This document shows positions 1 to 8,539 of a stretch of 47,973 nucleotides of DNA, piece by piece. The notes under the pieces are model-generated. The model worked only from the letters and a program-made list of their open reading frames with translations. It did no database searches and was not told where the DNA came from. Source of the stretch: Frankia sp. AgB32 (GTDB lineage Bacteria; Actinomycetota; Actinomycetes; Frankiales; Frankiaceae); assembly GCF_023243045.1 (NCBI RefSeq), contig NZ_JALKFX010000012.1:45303-93275 (forward strand). The letters are read 5' to 3'. Numbering within the stretch: position 1 is the stretch's first letter; each line of letters starts with the position of its first letter. The translations under genes were made by a program, and so were the position numbers.

Positions 1-635
1 CCCGCCCGCCGCCGCGCCCCCCCCCCCCCCGCGTCCAGCTCCGCGCCCACCAGCTCCGCGGCGACCTGGTCGGCCGTATCCTGGTGGCCCGCGTCCTGGT
101 CGAAAGCTCCCTGGCTGGCGGCTCCCCGGTCGGCGGCTCCCTGGTCGGCCGCTCCCTGGTCGGCCGCTCCCTGGTCGACACTGTCCGGCCCGCCGGCTGG
201 GGACCAGCCGGCGGCGGCCGGTTCCCCCTGGGTGGTGTGCTCCTCGGCGCCGAGGTCGGCCTCCGTGGCGTCGCCGTCGGGGGCGGCTGAGGTGGTGGCC
301 AGCAGGTCCGCGCGGATCGTGGCCCAGAGCCCCTGGCGCCGCGGCGCGGCGAGCACCGACAGCTCCACCGCGGACACGCTGTCCGTGACGACCAGCGCCG
401 GCACCGGGCCGGCGGGGGACAGCCGCAGCCAGGTGCCCGCCACCCGGGGGACCAGCAGCGCCCCGAAGTCGGCGCGCTCCCGGCCGTCGGCTGGCAGGTC
501 GGCGAGGTCGAAGGGGCCGATGGTCGGGGGTGCTCCCGGCTCCTGCTCGGTCCCCTGCGCCGGGTTGGGTCCGCCAGCCGCGACCACCGGCGCGGCGCTG
601 CGTCGCTGTCTGCTGCCGAGTCGTCCGCCGAACAT
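1..635 (-). CDS. DUF3710 domain protein, 3' end off the contig
   Basis: The gene reads leftwards from an ATG at 635 with a strong AGGAGG ribosome-binding site at about 646-652, and stays open for at least 211 codons to the window edge. After a short charged N-terminus it shows the DUF3710 pattern: a GPFDLADLP segment, a DFGALLVP strand, and a later ELSVLAAPRRQGLW segment. The family is common in actinobacteria and has no established function. The C-terminal part becomes a pentapeptide repeat (ADQGA-like, from a 15-bp minisatellite) followed by an Ala/Glu-rich stretch. The stop codon is not in the window, and the last ten or so codons run through a poly-C tract that may be artefactual. Confidence 0.8.
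   Translation of the reverse strand, partial: MFGGRLGSRQRRSAAPVVAAGGPNPAQGTEQEPGAPPTIGPFDLADLPADGRERADFGALLVPRVAGTWLRLSPAGPVPALVVTDSVSAVELSVLAAPRRQGLWATIRADLLATTSAAPDGDATEADLGAEEHTTQGEPAAAGWSPAGGPDSVDQGAADQGAADQGAADRGAASQGAFDQDAGHQDTADQVAAELVGAELDAGGGGARRRA
106..180. repeat. 15-bp coding minisatellite, five units
   Basis: Five consecutive 15-base units (106-120, 121-135, 136-150, 151-165, 166-180) on the pattern gctccctggtcggcc. On the minus strand they encode a pentapeptide repeat (ADQGA-like) in the DUF3710 protein. The period is a multiple of three, so copy-number change would keep the frame. Confidence 0.8.
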
Positions 636-863
636 CGCCGACCACCTCCTGTCCGCAGCTTGCAGTGACAGAACGAACGCCCTGGGTAGGCGCGCCGGGG
701 CGGGGATGACCGCCTGGCGGGAGGCGGGTGCTGGGCGGCGCCGGCTCGGCCTGGTGGGGGTGCCCGCCCGGGCGGGCACCCCCATACCGAGGTCGGTGGG
801 ACGTGGTGGAGAAATCCCGTAACGGGATGGTGGAATCCTGACGCGTCCGGGACCATCGGGAGC

Positions 864-2198
864 GTGTCTGTTCCAAACGAGAAAGCGTCGCTGCCCAAGT
901 CCTGGATGGTCTCCGAATCGCTGAACGGAGGGATGAAGCTCCCGTTCGTCGTCGGCCTCGACGACTCGGACACCCCGTACGACGTTGTCGACGCGCTCGC
1001 GCTGGCTCCCTTCACGACCGGTGAACAGCCATGGGCGCGCAGCGCGCGGGTGGACCGGCTCCGGCCTGGCGCGACCCTGTTGCCCACCGGAGCCCGACTG
1101 ATGCGCTCCGTTGTCGAAGAAGCCCGTGACTCCCGCCTGGCCGTGGGCGAGGGCTGGACGGTGCGGGCGGTGCGCTGGCGTGGGGGCGGCGGGGAGGTGA
1201 CTGTCACGGCCGTCACCGAGCAGCTGGCCCGGGGCGTCCTCGACGACGTGCTGCGCGCGTCGACGGCCGACACCGGTCCCGAGAGCGCCGTCACCATGGG
1301 CTTCTGGTACCTGTCCAGCCAGCGCGGGCCGATCCGGACCAGCCGTCGGACGGCGACGACGAACTGGTCGGCGATCCGCGCCAACTACGCCGCGACGGCG
1401 GTGGAGGACCTGGACAAGCTGATGGCGGTCCGCCGCGAGTCCATCGTCGGCCGGCTGATCCTGCTGCACGGGCCGGCCGGCACCGGAAAGACCACGGTGT
1501 TGCGCGCGCTGGCGAACGAGTGGCGGTCGTGGTGCCAGGTCGACTGCGTGCTGGACCCGGAGTCCCTGTTCGCCGACCCGGCCTACCTGATGGAGGTCGC
1601 GATCGGGTTCGACGACGACGGCGACGCGGACGCGGATGCCGACATCGCACTCGCTGACATCGCACTCGCCGACACCGCACCTGCCGACACCGCACCTGCC
1701 GACACCGCACCTGCCGACACCGCACTCGCCGACACCGCACTCGCCGGCCCGACGACCGCCGAGAACGGCGCGGGTCCGGGTGGGGTGATCGACGCCGCCG
1801 CCGACCGGATGGGGCAGTCGTCGGGGCGCCGCTGGCGCCTGCTGGTGATCGAGGACTGCGACGAGCTGATCCGCGGCGACGGCCGGGGTTCGGCCGGCCA
1901 GCAGCTGTCCCGGCTGCTCAACCTGACCGACGGGCTGGTCGGCCAGGGCCGCGAGGTGCTCGTCGCGCTGACCACCAACGAGGACCTGCTGCGGCTGCAT
2001 CCGGCGGTGGTGCGACCTGGCCGTTGCCTCGCGCAGATCGAGGTCGGCGCCCTGCCGCACGGGGAGGCGGTGTCCTGGCTCGGGTCGGCCGAGGGCGTGG
2101 GGTCGACGATGACGCTCGCCGAGCTGTTCGCGCTGCGCGACGGGCGCGGCCTGCCCCGCCCGACCCGCAGCGATCCCAGCCACGGCCTGTACCTCTAG
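864..2198 (+). CDS. AAA+ ATPase with N-terminal actinobacterial domain and pentapeptide-repeat insert
   Basis: 444 residues from a GTG start; a second candidate start is the ATG at 933, which sits right behind GGAGG. The N-terminal ~170 residues resemble the DUF5925 region that precedes AAA domains in actinobacteria (recollection, not searched). The ATPase core is clear: Walker A GPAGTGKT at residues 203-210, Walker B LLVIEDCDE at about 325-333, a sensor-1 type TTNEDLL, and a HPAVVRPGRC segment placing the arginine finger. Between Walker A and B lies an acidic then Ala/Asp/Thr repeat insert made of seven 15-bp units, an unusual place for a repeat because it splits the nucleotide-binding core. 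Cellular role unknown. It converges on the SRPBCC gene across a strong hairpin. Confidence 0.8.
   Translation: MSVPNEKASLPKSWMVSESLNGGMKLPFVVGLDDSDTPYDVVDALALAPFTTGEQPWARSARVDRLRPGATLLPTGARLMRSVVEEARDSRLAVGEGWTVRAVRWRGGGGEVTVTAVTEQLARGVLDDVLRASTADTGPESAVTMGFWYLSSQRGPIRTSRRTATTNWSAIRANYAATAVEDLDKLMAVRRESIVGRLILLHGPAGTGKTTVLRALANEWRSWCQVDCVLDPESLFADPAYLMEVAIGFDDDGDADADADIALADIALADTAPADTAPADTAPADTALADTALAGPTTAENGAGPGGVIDAAADRMGQSSGRRWRLLVIEDCDELIRGDGRGSAGQQLSRLLNLTDGLVGQGREVLVALTTNEDLLRLHPAVVRPGRCLAQIEVGALPHGEAVSWLGSAEGVGSTMTLAELFALRDGRGLPRPTRSDPSHGLYL
1638..1742. repeat. 15-bp coding minisatellite, seven units
   Basis: Seven tandem 15-base units on the pattern gccgacaccgcacct, encoding ADIAL/ADTAP/ADTAL pentapeptides inside the AAA+ ATPase, between its Walker A and Walker B motifs. 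Units 3-5 are identical, pointing to recent expansion. Confidence 0.9.
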
Positions 2199-2213
2199 AT
2201 CGTCACCTCTGGA

Positions 2214-2263
2214 TCGTCGGGGGCACCCGCCGCGCGGCCGCTCGTGGCGGGTGCCCCCGACGA
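2214..2263. terminator. 18-bp perfect hairpin between convergent genes
   Basis: The arms tcgtcgggggcacccgcc (2214-2231) and its exact complement (2246-2263) enclose a 14-base loop. It lies 15 bases after the AAA+ ATPase stop and about 60 bases from the 3' end of the convergent SRPBCC gene, as expected of a bidirectional terminator. No U-tract follows, which is usual in high-GC actinobacteria. Confidence 0.75.
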
Positions 2264-2321
2264 GTGGTCGCGGCGGGTCGTGGACCGTGCCGTGGACCGG
2301 ACCGGCAGCCGTCCGGCCAGG

Positions 2322-2753
2322 TCAGAACGCGGTCTTCGCGGGCACGTCGGCGCTGACGAGGCGGCGCAGGGCGAGCCGGGCGAGTGGCGCGTAGGCGAGG
2401 ACGACCGGCAGCGGGCCGTGCAGGTGCAGCCACGTGGCGGTGCCCGCGTCGAGGCAGGGCTCGACGCCGTGGTCGAGAGTCAGGCGCAGCGGGCCGAGCG
2501 CGACCCGCCAGGACCAGGTGTGGGCGAGCTCGTCGACGGCGGTGATGACGAACCGGGCGGCGGGCGGCACGAACGACCAGACCTCGCCGGTCATGCCCGG
2601 ATGGATGCGGCCGTCGTCCGCGTCGCCGTAGCCGTCGATGCGCACGCGACGGATCTGCGGCGCCCAGTCCGGCCAGCGGGCTGGCTGGGCGTAGCGTTCC
2701 CAGCTTTCCGCGACACGGGCCGGCCCGGCGGCATCGAGGAACAGTGCGGCCAC
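2322..2753 (-). CDS. SRPBCC (START-like) family protein
   Basis: 143 residues from a GTG at 2753. The sequence follows the small-ligand-binding polyketide cyclase/dehydrase (SRPBCC) pattern: an early segment with VAESWERYAQPARWPDWAP before the first strands, then RIHPGMTGEVWSF, a FVITAVDELAHTWSWRV strand pair, and a C-terminal helix. Such proteins bind hydrophobic ligands or act as cyclases; the ligand cannot be inferred. It is monocistronic, convergent with the AAA+ gene and divergent from the carboxylase operon. Confidence 0.75.
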   Translation of the reverse strand: MAALFLDAAGPARVAESWERYAQPARWPDWAPQIRRVRIDGYGDADDGRIHPGMTGEVWSFVPPAARFVITAVDELAHTWSWRVALGPLRLTLDHGVEPCLDAGTATWLHLHGPLPVVLAYAPLARLALRRLVSADVPAKTAF

Positions 2754-3146
2754 GACCGCACGTTAGCCTGCGTGCCGAGGTGGCACACCTCGACGAGGTC
2801 GGCGGCTGACAGCCAGCGCGGGCGGATAGGGGCTGACCAGGCCGGATGTCGGGGATGACCGATGTCTGCGCGAAGTGCGGCTATGGTGAACCGCAGTGGG
2901 TGAACCGGTGCAATTCGATCGGCGGCGGCGTGGATAGTTCCGCGGGCCGGGATGTCCGGAGTGACGGTTGGTCCGGCCTACGTGCGTGGCGGCCGGCACA
3001 ACGCCGGACGTGCGGGATTGGCAGCGGTTGACCTGGGAATACGTCCTATTTACTGCTTGGTCGTTGTTGTGGGGGTGACCGTGACCGCGGTGGACGCCGC
3101 AATCGTCGGGGACCGGCCCACCGCCGAGGTGCGCCGCGCCTCGGCG
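2754..3146. other. 393-bp intergenic region upstream of the carboxylase operon
   Basis: It separates the SRPBCC gene (minus) from the carboxyltransferase gene (plus). It holds the only AT-richer stretch nearby (3028-3062), with TTGACC at 3028-3033 followed by TTTACT at 3049-3054, a weak promoter candidate with a short 15-base spacer. A small open frame at 2846-3031 has a CxxC but no ribosome-binding site or coding bias that convinces. No other feature seen. Confidence 0.45.
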
Positions 3147-4754
3147 ATGCCGGTCCTGACCAGTCGGGTCGACGCGGCGGGGGAGCAGGCACGGCGAAAC
3201 GCCGAGGGCCACTGGCATGCCGTGACCGATCTGCAGGAGCGGTTGGCCGTCGCTGCCGTCGGCGGTTCCGAGCAGGCCCGGGCTCGCCATGTCGACCGCG
3301 GCAAGCTGCTGCCCCGCGACCGGGTGGACGCGTTGCTCGACCGGGGCAGCCCGTTCCTGGAACTCTCCCCGCTCGCCGCGAACGGTCTGTATGACGATCC
3401 GGTGCCGGGCGCGGGCATCATCACCGGAATCGGCCGGGTGGCTGGCCGGGAATGTGTCATCGTCGCCAACGACGCCACCGTGAAGGGTGGAACATACTAC
3501 CCGTTGACGGTGAAGAAACATCTGCGCGCGCAGGAAGTCGCGATGAACAACCGGCTTCCCTGTATCTACCTGGTGGATTCTGGCGGAGCGTTTCTGCCCC
3601 TTCAGGACCAGGTTTTTCCGGACCGGGACCATTTCGGCCGCATCTTTTACCACCAGGCCCGGATGTCGGCGCTCGGTATTGCCCAGATCGCCGCGGTCCT
3701 CGGCTCCTGCACGGCCGGCGGCGCCTACGTTCCCGCGATGGCCGACGAGACGGTCATCGTCCGCGACCAGGGGACGATCTTCCTGGGTGGGCCGCCGCTG
3801 GTGAAGGCCGCGACCGGTGAGGTCGTGACGGCCGAGGAGCTCGGCGGCGGCCTGCTGCACGCGCGCACCTCCGGGGTGACCGATCACCTGGCCGACGACG
3901 ACCGGCACGCACTGCGCATCGTCCGCTCGATCGTGGCGAACCTGGCGCCACGGGCGCCGCGGCCGTGGCAGGTCGAGCCGGTCGAGGAGCCCGCCGTCGA
4001 CCCGGCCGGCCTGTACGCGGCGGTCCCGCCGGACGGGCGGACGCCGTTCGACGTGCGTGAGGTCATCGCCCGCATCGCCGACGGCAGCCGGTTCGCCGAG
4101 TTCAAGCAGGAGTACGGCACGACGCTGGTGACCGGCACCGCGCGGCTGCACGGTCATCCCGTCGGCATCATCGCGAACAACGGCGTGCTGTTCGGCGAGT
4201 CGGCCCTCAAGGGCGCGCACTTCATCGAACTGTGCGACCAGCGCGGCATCCCGCTGGTGTTCCTGCAGAACATCACCGGCTTCATGGTCGGCCGCGAGTA
4301 CGAGGCCGCCGGCATCGCCAAGCACGGCGCGAAGATGGTCAACGCGGTGGCGTGCGCGCGGGTGCCGAAGTTCACCGTGGTGATCGGCGGCTCGTACGGT
4401 GCGGGCAACTACTCCATGTGCGGACGGGCGTATTCGCCGCGGTTCCTGTGGATGTGGCCGACCGCGCGGATCTCCGTGATGGGCGGTGACCAGGCGGCGG
4501 CCGTGCTCGCGACCGTCCGCCGCGACCAGCTCACCGCGGCCGGCGTCGAGTGGAGCGACGCCGACGAGGCCGCCTTCCGCACGCCGATCCTCGACCGCTA
4601 CGCCGAGCAGGGCAGCGCCTACCACTCCACGTCGCGGCTGTGGGACGACGGGGTGATCGATCCGGCTGACACCCGTATGGTGCTCGGTCTGGGACTGTCG
4701 GTCGCGGCGAACGCGCAGCTCGACCCGATTGGGTACGGAGTGTTTCGGATGTGA
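3147..4754 (+). CDS. acyl-CoA carboxylase carboxyltransferase (beta) subunit, methylcrotonyl-CoA type
   Basis: 535 residues, the usual size for this family. The start at 3147 (MPVLTSRVD) matches the normal N-terminus of methylcrotonyl-CoA carboxylase beta chains; the frame is open further upstream, but that sequence has no family resemblance. Two crotonase-fold halves are visible: the acyl-CoA half with [22 protein letters not shown] and [14 protein letters not shown], and the carboxybiotin half with [24 protein letters not shown] and [11 protein letters not shown]. It transfers CO2 from biotin to an acyl-CoA, probably 3-methylcrotonyl-CoA in leucine breakdown, though propionyl- or geranyl-CoA cannot be excluded. 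It is followed after 88 bases by its alpha partner, so the two form one operon. Confidence 0.9.
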   Translation: MPVLTSRVDAAGEQARRNAEGHWHAVTDLQERLAVAAVGGSEQARARHVDRGKLLPRDRVDALLDRGSPFLELSPLAANGLYDDPVPGAGIITGIGRVAGRECVIVANDATVKGGTYYPLTVKKHLRAQEVAMNNRLPCIYLVDSGGAFLPLQDQVFPDRDHFGRIFYHQARMSALGIAQIAAVLGSCTAGGAYVPAMADETVIVRDQGTIFLGGPPLVKAATGEVVTAEELGGGLLHARTSGVTDHLADDDRHALRIVRSIVANLAPRAPRPWQVEPVEEPAVDPAGLYAAVPPDGRTPFDVREVIARIADGSRFAEFKQEYGTTLVTGTARLHGHPVGIIANNGVLFGESALKGAHFIELCDQRGIPLVFLQNITGFMVGREYEAAGIAKHGAKMVNAVACARVPKFTVVIGGSYGAGNYSMCGRAYSPRFLWMWPTARISVMGGDQAAAVLATVRRDQLTAAGVEWSDADEAAFRTPILDRYAEQGSAYHSTSRLWDDGVIDPADTRMVLGLGLSVAANAQLDPIGYGVFRM

Positions 4755-4842
4755 AACTGCTGGCGGGCGGCGGCGTGGTCGCGCGTCCCGTTCGCCGGGA
4801 GTCAGTGGACAGCACGGATGGCGGAGAGTGTGGGGGAACAGG

Positions 4843-7470
4843 TTGTCAGCCACTGACCTGACCACGGGTAACAACGGCACGACGGGTGGCCAGGGTGCCG
4901 GTCGGGCGGCCCCCGGCGGGCCCGGCGACGGACCGGGCCAGAACGGCGTGACGCCGCGCACCACCGGCGCCCCACCGGCGCAGGCCGGCCCGGGCGCTGT
5001 CGCGCCGGCGGACACCGGCCCGGGTGGTGACGTCGCCGCTGGTGCGGGGGCCACCGACGCCGGTGCGCCCGGTGCGCCGACCGCTGGTGCGCTGACGTCC
5101 GCAGCGACGTCGGCCGGTGTGCTGTCGGGCGGTGCGGCGTCAGGCGGTGCGGCGTCGGCCGCCGGGGCGGCGGCTGGAGGTGCGCCGCGCGCCGACGGGC
5201 AGGGGTTCACCTGCGTGCTCGTGGCGAACCGCGGTGAGATCGCCGTGCGGATCATCCGCACCCTGCGGGACCTCGGGATCCGGGCCGCCGCCGTCTACTC
5301 CGATGCGGACGCCGGGGCCCGTCACGTCCGCGAGGCCGACGTGGCGGTGCGGCTCGGGCCCACGCCGCCCCGCGAAAGCTACCTCGACATCGGCGCGGTC
5401 CTCGAGGCCGCCCGGCTGTCCGGGGCACAGGCGATCCACCCCGGCTACGGCTTCCTCGCCGAGAACGCGGAGTTCTTCCGGGCCTGCGAGGCCGCCGGGG
5501 TGACCGTCATCGGCCCGCCGGCCAAGGCCGTCGAGGTGATGGGCGAGAAGATCCTGGCCCGGCGGACCGTCGCGGAGGTCGGCGTCCCGGTCGTGCCCGG
5601 TCGGTCGGCACCGGGCATGAGCGACGCCGCGATCACCGAGGCCGCCGGCCAGCTCGGCTACCCGGTGCTGGTCAAGCCGTCGGCGGGCGGCGGCGGCAAG
5701 GGCATGCGGATCGTGCGCGAACCCGCGGGGATGGCCGCGGCGCTCGCCTCGGCCCGCCGGGAGTCCGCCGCCGCGTTCGGCGACGACACCCTGTTCGTGG
5801 AACGGCTCATCGCCCGGCCGCGCCATGTCGAGGTGCAGATCCTCGCGGACGGCCACGGCACCGTGCTGCACCTCGGCGAGCGCGAGTGCAGCCTGCAACG
5901 GCGCCACCAGAAGATCATCGAGGAGGCGCCCTCGCCGCTGCTCGACCCGCGCACCCGGGAGCGGATCGGTGCCGCCGCGGTCGCCGTCGCCGTCGCCGTC
6001 GGCTACGTCGGAGCGGGCACGGTCGAGTTCATCATGTCCGCCGACGCGCCCGACGAGTTCTACTTCATGGAGATGAACACCCGCCTGCAGGTGGAGCACG
6101 CGGTCACCGAACTGGTCACCGGAGTGGACATCGTCGCCGAGCAGATCCGGATCGCCGCCGGCGAGCCCCTGCGGTTCGGTCAGGCCGACGTCCGCATCAC
6201 CGGGCACGCCGTCGAGGCCCGCGTCTACGCCGAGGATCCCGCCCGCGGTTTCCTGCCGACCGGCGGCGAGGTCCTCGCGTTCCGCGAGCCGTCCGGCCTC
6301 GCGCTGCGGGTCGACGCCGGCCTCGCCACCGGCGACACCGTCGGCACCGCCTACGACCCGATGCTCGCGAAGATCATCGCATGGGGCGCGGACCGGCAGA
6401 GCGCGATCGCCCGTCTCGACGCGGCCCTCGCCAGCACCGTGCTGCTCGGCGTCATCACCAACATCGGTTTCCTGCGCGCGCTGCTCGCTCATCCCGACGT
6501 CCGCTCCGGCCGGCTCGACACCGGGCTGGTCGAACGTGATCTCGCGGCGCTCGCCGACGACGAGCCACCCACCGAGGCGATCTTCGGCTACGCTCTGGCC
6601 CGGCTGCTCGCCCTGCAGCCCACCGGCCCGCTGGTCGACCCGTGGGACGTTCCCTCCGGCTGGCGTCCCGGCGAACCCGCCTGGCTGACCTGGGATGTTC
6701 GGCTCCCGTCGGCCAGGCGGAGCGTTCCCGGCGAGGCCGGCGGCCCCGCGGCCGGCGGCAACCACAACGACGCGGCCACGGCCACCGCCACCGCCGCGGA
6801 CGACCCGGCGGCACCCGACGCGGCCGGGGACCCGGCGGCGGGTGGTCCGGACCGTCGCGCCGGGCTGGTCGCCGCCGAGCCGGCCGAGGCCGCGCCGCCG
6901 TCGACCGTGCGGGTGTCGGTCCGCGGGACACCGGCCGCCGCCCGGCTGCGGGTCGCCGACGGGCCGCCGGTTGCCGCGTCGGTGCGCGTGCTCGGCGACG
7001 AGCTGCTGATCGCGGCTGGCCCGGTCACGACCCGCTGGTCGTTCGCCTGGGCGCCCGGCCCGGCGGGCGATGGCGCCCAGGAACTGCTCTGGCTCGGCCG
7101 GGACGGCCGCGCGTGGGGACTGGCCGAGGCGGTGTCGGCGCCCGTGCGGGGCGCCGGGGCGGCGGGGGACGGCGAGGCGCGCAGCCCGATGCCGGGGACC
7201 GTCATCGCCGTGCTCGTCGAGGCAGGCACGGCCGTCGCCGCGGGGCAGCCCCTGCTGGTCGTCGAGGCGATGAAGATGGAGCATCCCGTCAGCGCTCCCG
7301 TCGCGGGCGTCGTCACCGACCTGCTCGCCCGCGACGGCGACCAGGTCGCGCTGGATCAGCCGCTCGCGATCGTCTCGCCGCTGGCCGCCGTCTCCCCGCC
7401 GACCCTCGCCCCCCCGCCGGGCGCGGCCCCCCCGCCGGCCGGCGCCGCGCTGCCGCCGTCCGCAGCCTGA
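4843..7470 (+). CDS. acetyl/propionyl/methylcrotonyl-CoA carboxylase alpha subunit (biotin carboxylase + BCCP)
   Basis: About 875 residues from a TTG at 4843 behind GGGGGA; a GTG at 4828 is an alternative. The first ~120 residues are Ala/Gly/Thr/Pro low-complexity and not part of the family; the biotin carboxylase domain begins at about 5205 with [16 protein letters not shown]. The ATP-grasp loop [10 protein letters not shown], the [15 protein letters not shown] segment and the [14 protein letters not shown] motif are intact. A Pro/Ala-rich linker leads to the C-terminal biotinyl domain with EAMKM, whose biotinylated lysine is the codon at 7273-7275. The last ~30 residues are Pro/Ala-rich. 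It charges biotin with CO2 from bicarbonate and ATP and works with the upstream beta subunit. Confidence 0.9.
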   Translation: MSATDLTTGNNGTTGGQGAGRAAPGGPGDGPGQNGVTPRTTGAPPAQAGPGAVAPADTGPGGDVAAGAGATDAGAPGAPTAGALTSAATSAGVLSGGAASGGAASAAGAAAGGAPRADGQGFTCVLVANRGEIAVRIIRTLRDLGIRAAAVYSDADAGARHVREADVAVRLGPTPPRESYLDIGAVLEAARLSGAQAIHPGYGFLAENAEFFRACEAAGVTVIGPPAKAVEVMGEKILARRTVAEVGVPVVPGRSAPGMSDAAITEAAGQLGYPVLVKPSAGGGGKGMRIVREPAGMAAALASARRESAAAFGDDTLFVERLIARPRHVEVQILADGHGTVLHLGERECSLQRRHQKIIEEAPSPLLDPRTRERIGAAAVAVAVAVGYVGAGTVEFIMSADAPDEFYFMEMNTRLQVEHAVTELVTGVDIVAEQIRIAAGEPLRFGQADVRITGHAVEARVYAEDPARGFLPTGGEVLAFREPSGLALRVDAGLATGDTVGTAYDPMLAKIIAWGADRQSAIARLDAALASTVLLGVITNIGFLRALLAHPDVRSGRLDTGLVERDLAALADDEPPTEAIFGYALARLLALQPTGPLVDPWDVPSGWRPGEPAWLTWDVRLPSARRSVPGEAGGPAAGGNHNDAATATATAADDPAAPDAAGDPAAGGPDRRAGLVAAEPAEAAPPSTVRVSVRGTPAAARLRVADGPPVAASVRVLGDELLIAAGPVTTRWSFAWAPGPAGDGAQELLWLGRDGRAWGLAEAVSAPVRGAGAAGDGEARSPMPGTVIAVLVEAGTAVAAGQPLLVVEAMKMEHPVSAPVAGVVTDLLARDGDQVALDQPLAIVSPLAAVSPPTLAPPPGAAPPPAGAALPPSAA

Positions 7471-7497
7471 CAGGTCAGGGCAGCCTGACAGGTCAGG
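7462..7497. repeat. tandem 18-bp repeat, each unit a palindrome
   Basis: Two exact copies of gcagcctgacaggtcagg (7462-7479 and 7480-7497). Each contains CCTGAC-AG-GTCAGG, and the two copies together can fold into a 14-base stem with two central mismatches and a gcag loop. The stop of the carboxylase alpha gene (7468-7470) and the stop of the opposing remnant (7493-7495) both lie inside it, so a bidirectional terminator is likely; an operator is possible. Confidence 0.7.
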
Positions 7498-7861
7498 GCA
7501 ATGGGTGGAACACGGCCGGCACTGCCGCCGCGCACAGCTTCTCGGAGTCGTCCACGAGCCTGCGGGCGGCGGCCGGATCGGCGTGGGTCTCCGCGATGAG
7601 GTGGTCGACCTGGCGCAGGTCCGCGCGGGTGAGCAGGGTCCTGTCGTTGGTGACCCATTCGCCGCGCGCCACGAGCACGGCGTGTGCGGCCTGCGAGGTT
7701 GCCTGGGCGACCAGTCCGGCGCACTGGGCCAGCCTGCCATGGCGGGCGTGGTTGACCCGGGCGTAGTCGAAGGTCAGCCGCGCGTTGTCCCACCAGACCC
7801 TGGGCGGCTGTTCCCGTAGCGCCGCCGGATAGTGCACCGTGGGCAGCCGGCCGCGTAGCAC
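7493..7861 (-). pseudogene. C-terminal remnant of a nucleotidyltransferase-like protein
   Basis: About 122 codons, open back to 7894 where a stop appears. The sequence resembles the helical C-terminal half of actinobacterial nucleotidyltransferase-domain proteins: an LPTVHYPAALRE entry, a long helix ending QAAHAVLVARGEWVTND, then LLTRADLRQVDHLI. The catalytic N-terminal half (the GS...DxD part) is absent because the sequence upstream belongs to another gene fragment on the other strand. GTG at 7861 is available but has no ribosome-binding site. Family assignment is from memory of the pattern and is moderate; the truncation is more certain. Confidence 0.5.
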
Positions 7862-8273
7862 TTTGCTGACCAGGCGTATTACCCTTGCCTGCGGCTACAC
7901 CGGGCCGGACGCGGCGCAGGTTCCAGAGCTGATCGTCCAGCGGTGGCTCGACCTTGCGGCCAAGTCCTGGCGAATCCTGACCGATCAGGTCGCTGCGGCC
8001 AGGTTGGGGGAGCGGTCGGTCGCAGCCCTTTACGCCGCAACTCGCCGGGAAGGCGCACGCCGGGTGACCTATGCCCGTGGCGAGGGATTGACCCGTGATC
8101 AGGCGATACGAGACCTGCAGGGCCTAAAGGCCGCAGGACTGATCGAGGAGATCGGACATGGTCGGACCCAGCGGTACATCGCGGCGGGCGTCGCTGCCGA
8201 GGCCGAACGGACGATCCGCGCCGCCCACGCCTCGCAGCCGCTTCGTGACCCCTACAGTTCCAACCCACGCTGA
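7839..8273 (+). pseudogene. C-terminal remnant of a Fic-like protein (winged-helix part)
   Basis: A 144-codon frame from a GTG inside the opposing remnant. From about residue 28 the sequence looks like the linker helix and C-terminal winged helix of Fic-family proteins (ERSVAALYAATRREGARR, then DQAIRDLQGLKAAGLIEE and RTQRYIAAG). No HPFxxGNG Fic core is present, so this would be a 5'-truncated fragment. The beginning overlaps the opposing nucleotidyltransferase remnant, so the real junction lies at about 7860-7895. It might still be translated as a small DNA-binding protein; no ribosome-binding site is seen at 7839. Confidence 0.45.
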
Positions 8274-8405
8274 CGGCCGTCTGAACCGGCATCCCGGCCG
8301 TCGTTCGCGCCTCGAGGTTCCGATAAGCTACGACAGCACATCACCACACTGAACGCTCCGAGTCGGACCAGTCGTCGCCGAATGTGACTTCTTCGTGACC
8401 AGGGT

Positions 8406-8528
8406 TCAGCACATTTCTGCGACCGCGAGTTCCGCGAGTATGAGGTAGGACGGGATGCCGACGAGGTGGAACATCGGCGGCTCGATGCGGAACCGGCCCT
8501 CGGCCGCGGCGGCGAGCTCGTCACGCAT
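8406..8528 (-). CDS. small ORF (40 aa) directly downstream of the kinase-like/TIR gene
   Basis: It starts at ATG 8528, 11 bases after the stop of the kinase-like/TIR gene on the same strand, with AAGG just ahead. The 40 codons are nearly all GC-ending until the last few, which is coding-like for this genome. The product has an acidic amphipathic start (MRDELAAAAEGRFRIEP) and a hydrophobic second half (FHLVGIPSYLILAEL) ending in Cys. No family is recognised. The position suggests co-transcription with the TIR fusion. It could instead be the left-over tail of a longer gene. Confidence 0.5.
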   Translation of the reverse strand: MRDELAAAAEGRFRIEPPMFHLVGIPSYLILAELAVAEMC

Positions 8529-8539
8529 GCCCTTGAGAT

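Noticed and set aside
232-822. Plus-strand 196-codon frame at the left end
   Set aside because: It is antisense to the DUF3710 gene, which has the better start, ribosome-binding site and family match.
1638-1742. Possible CRISPR-like array
   Set aside because: The repeats are directly adjacent with no spacers, have a 15-base period and are in-frame coding sequence.
2846-3031. Small open frame with a CxxC, zinc-ribbon-like start
   Set aside because: No ribosome-binding site, the Cys pattern is incomplete, and the rest of the frame lacks coding bias; it lies in the promoter region of the carboxylase operon.
2763-5261. An 832-codon open frame on the minus strand opposite the carboxylase genes
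   Set aside because: It mirrors the GC-rich codons of the real plus-strand genes, is rich in Arg/Pro/His, and shows no domain or ribosome-binding site.
5140-7740. An 866-codon minus-strand frame opposite the biotin carboxylase gene
   Set aside because: Shadow of a clearly conserved biotin carboxylase; its composition is noise-like.
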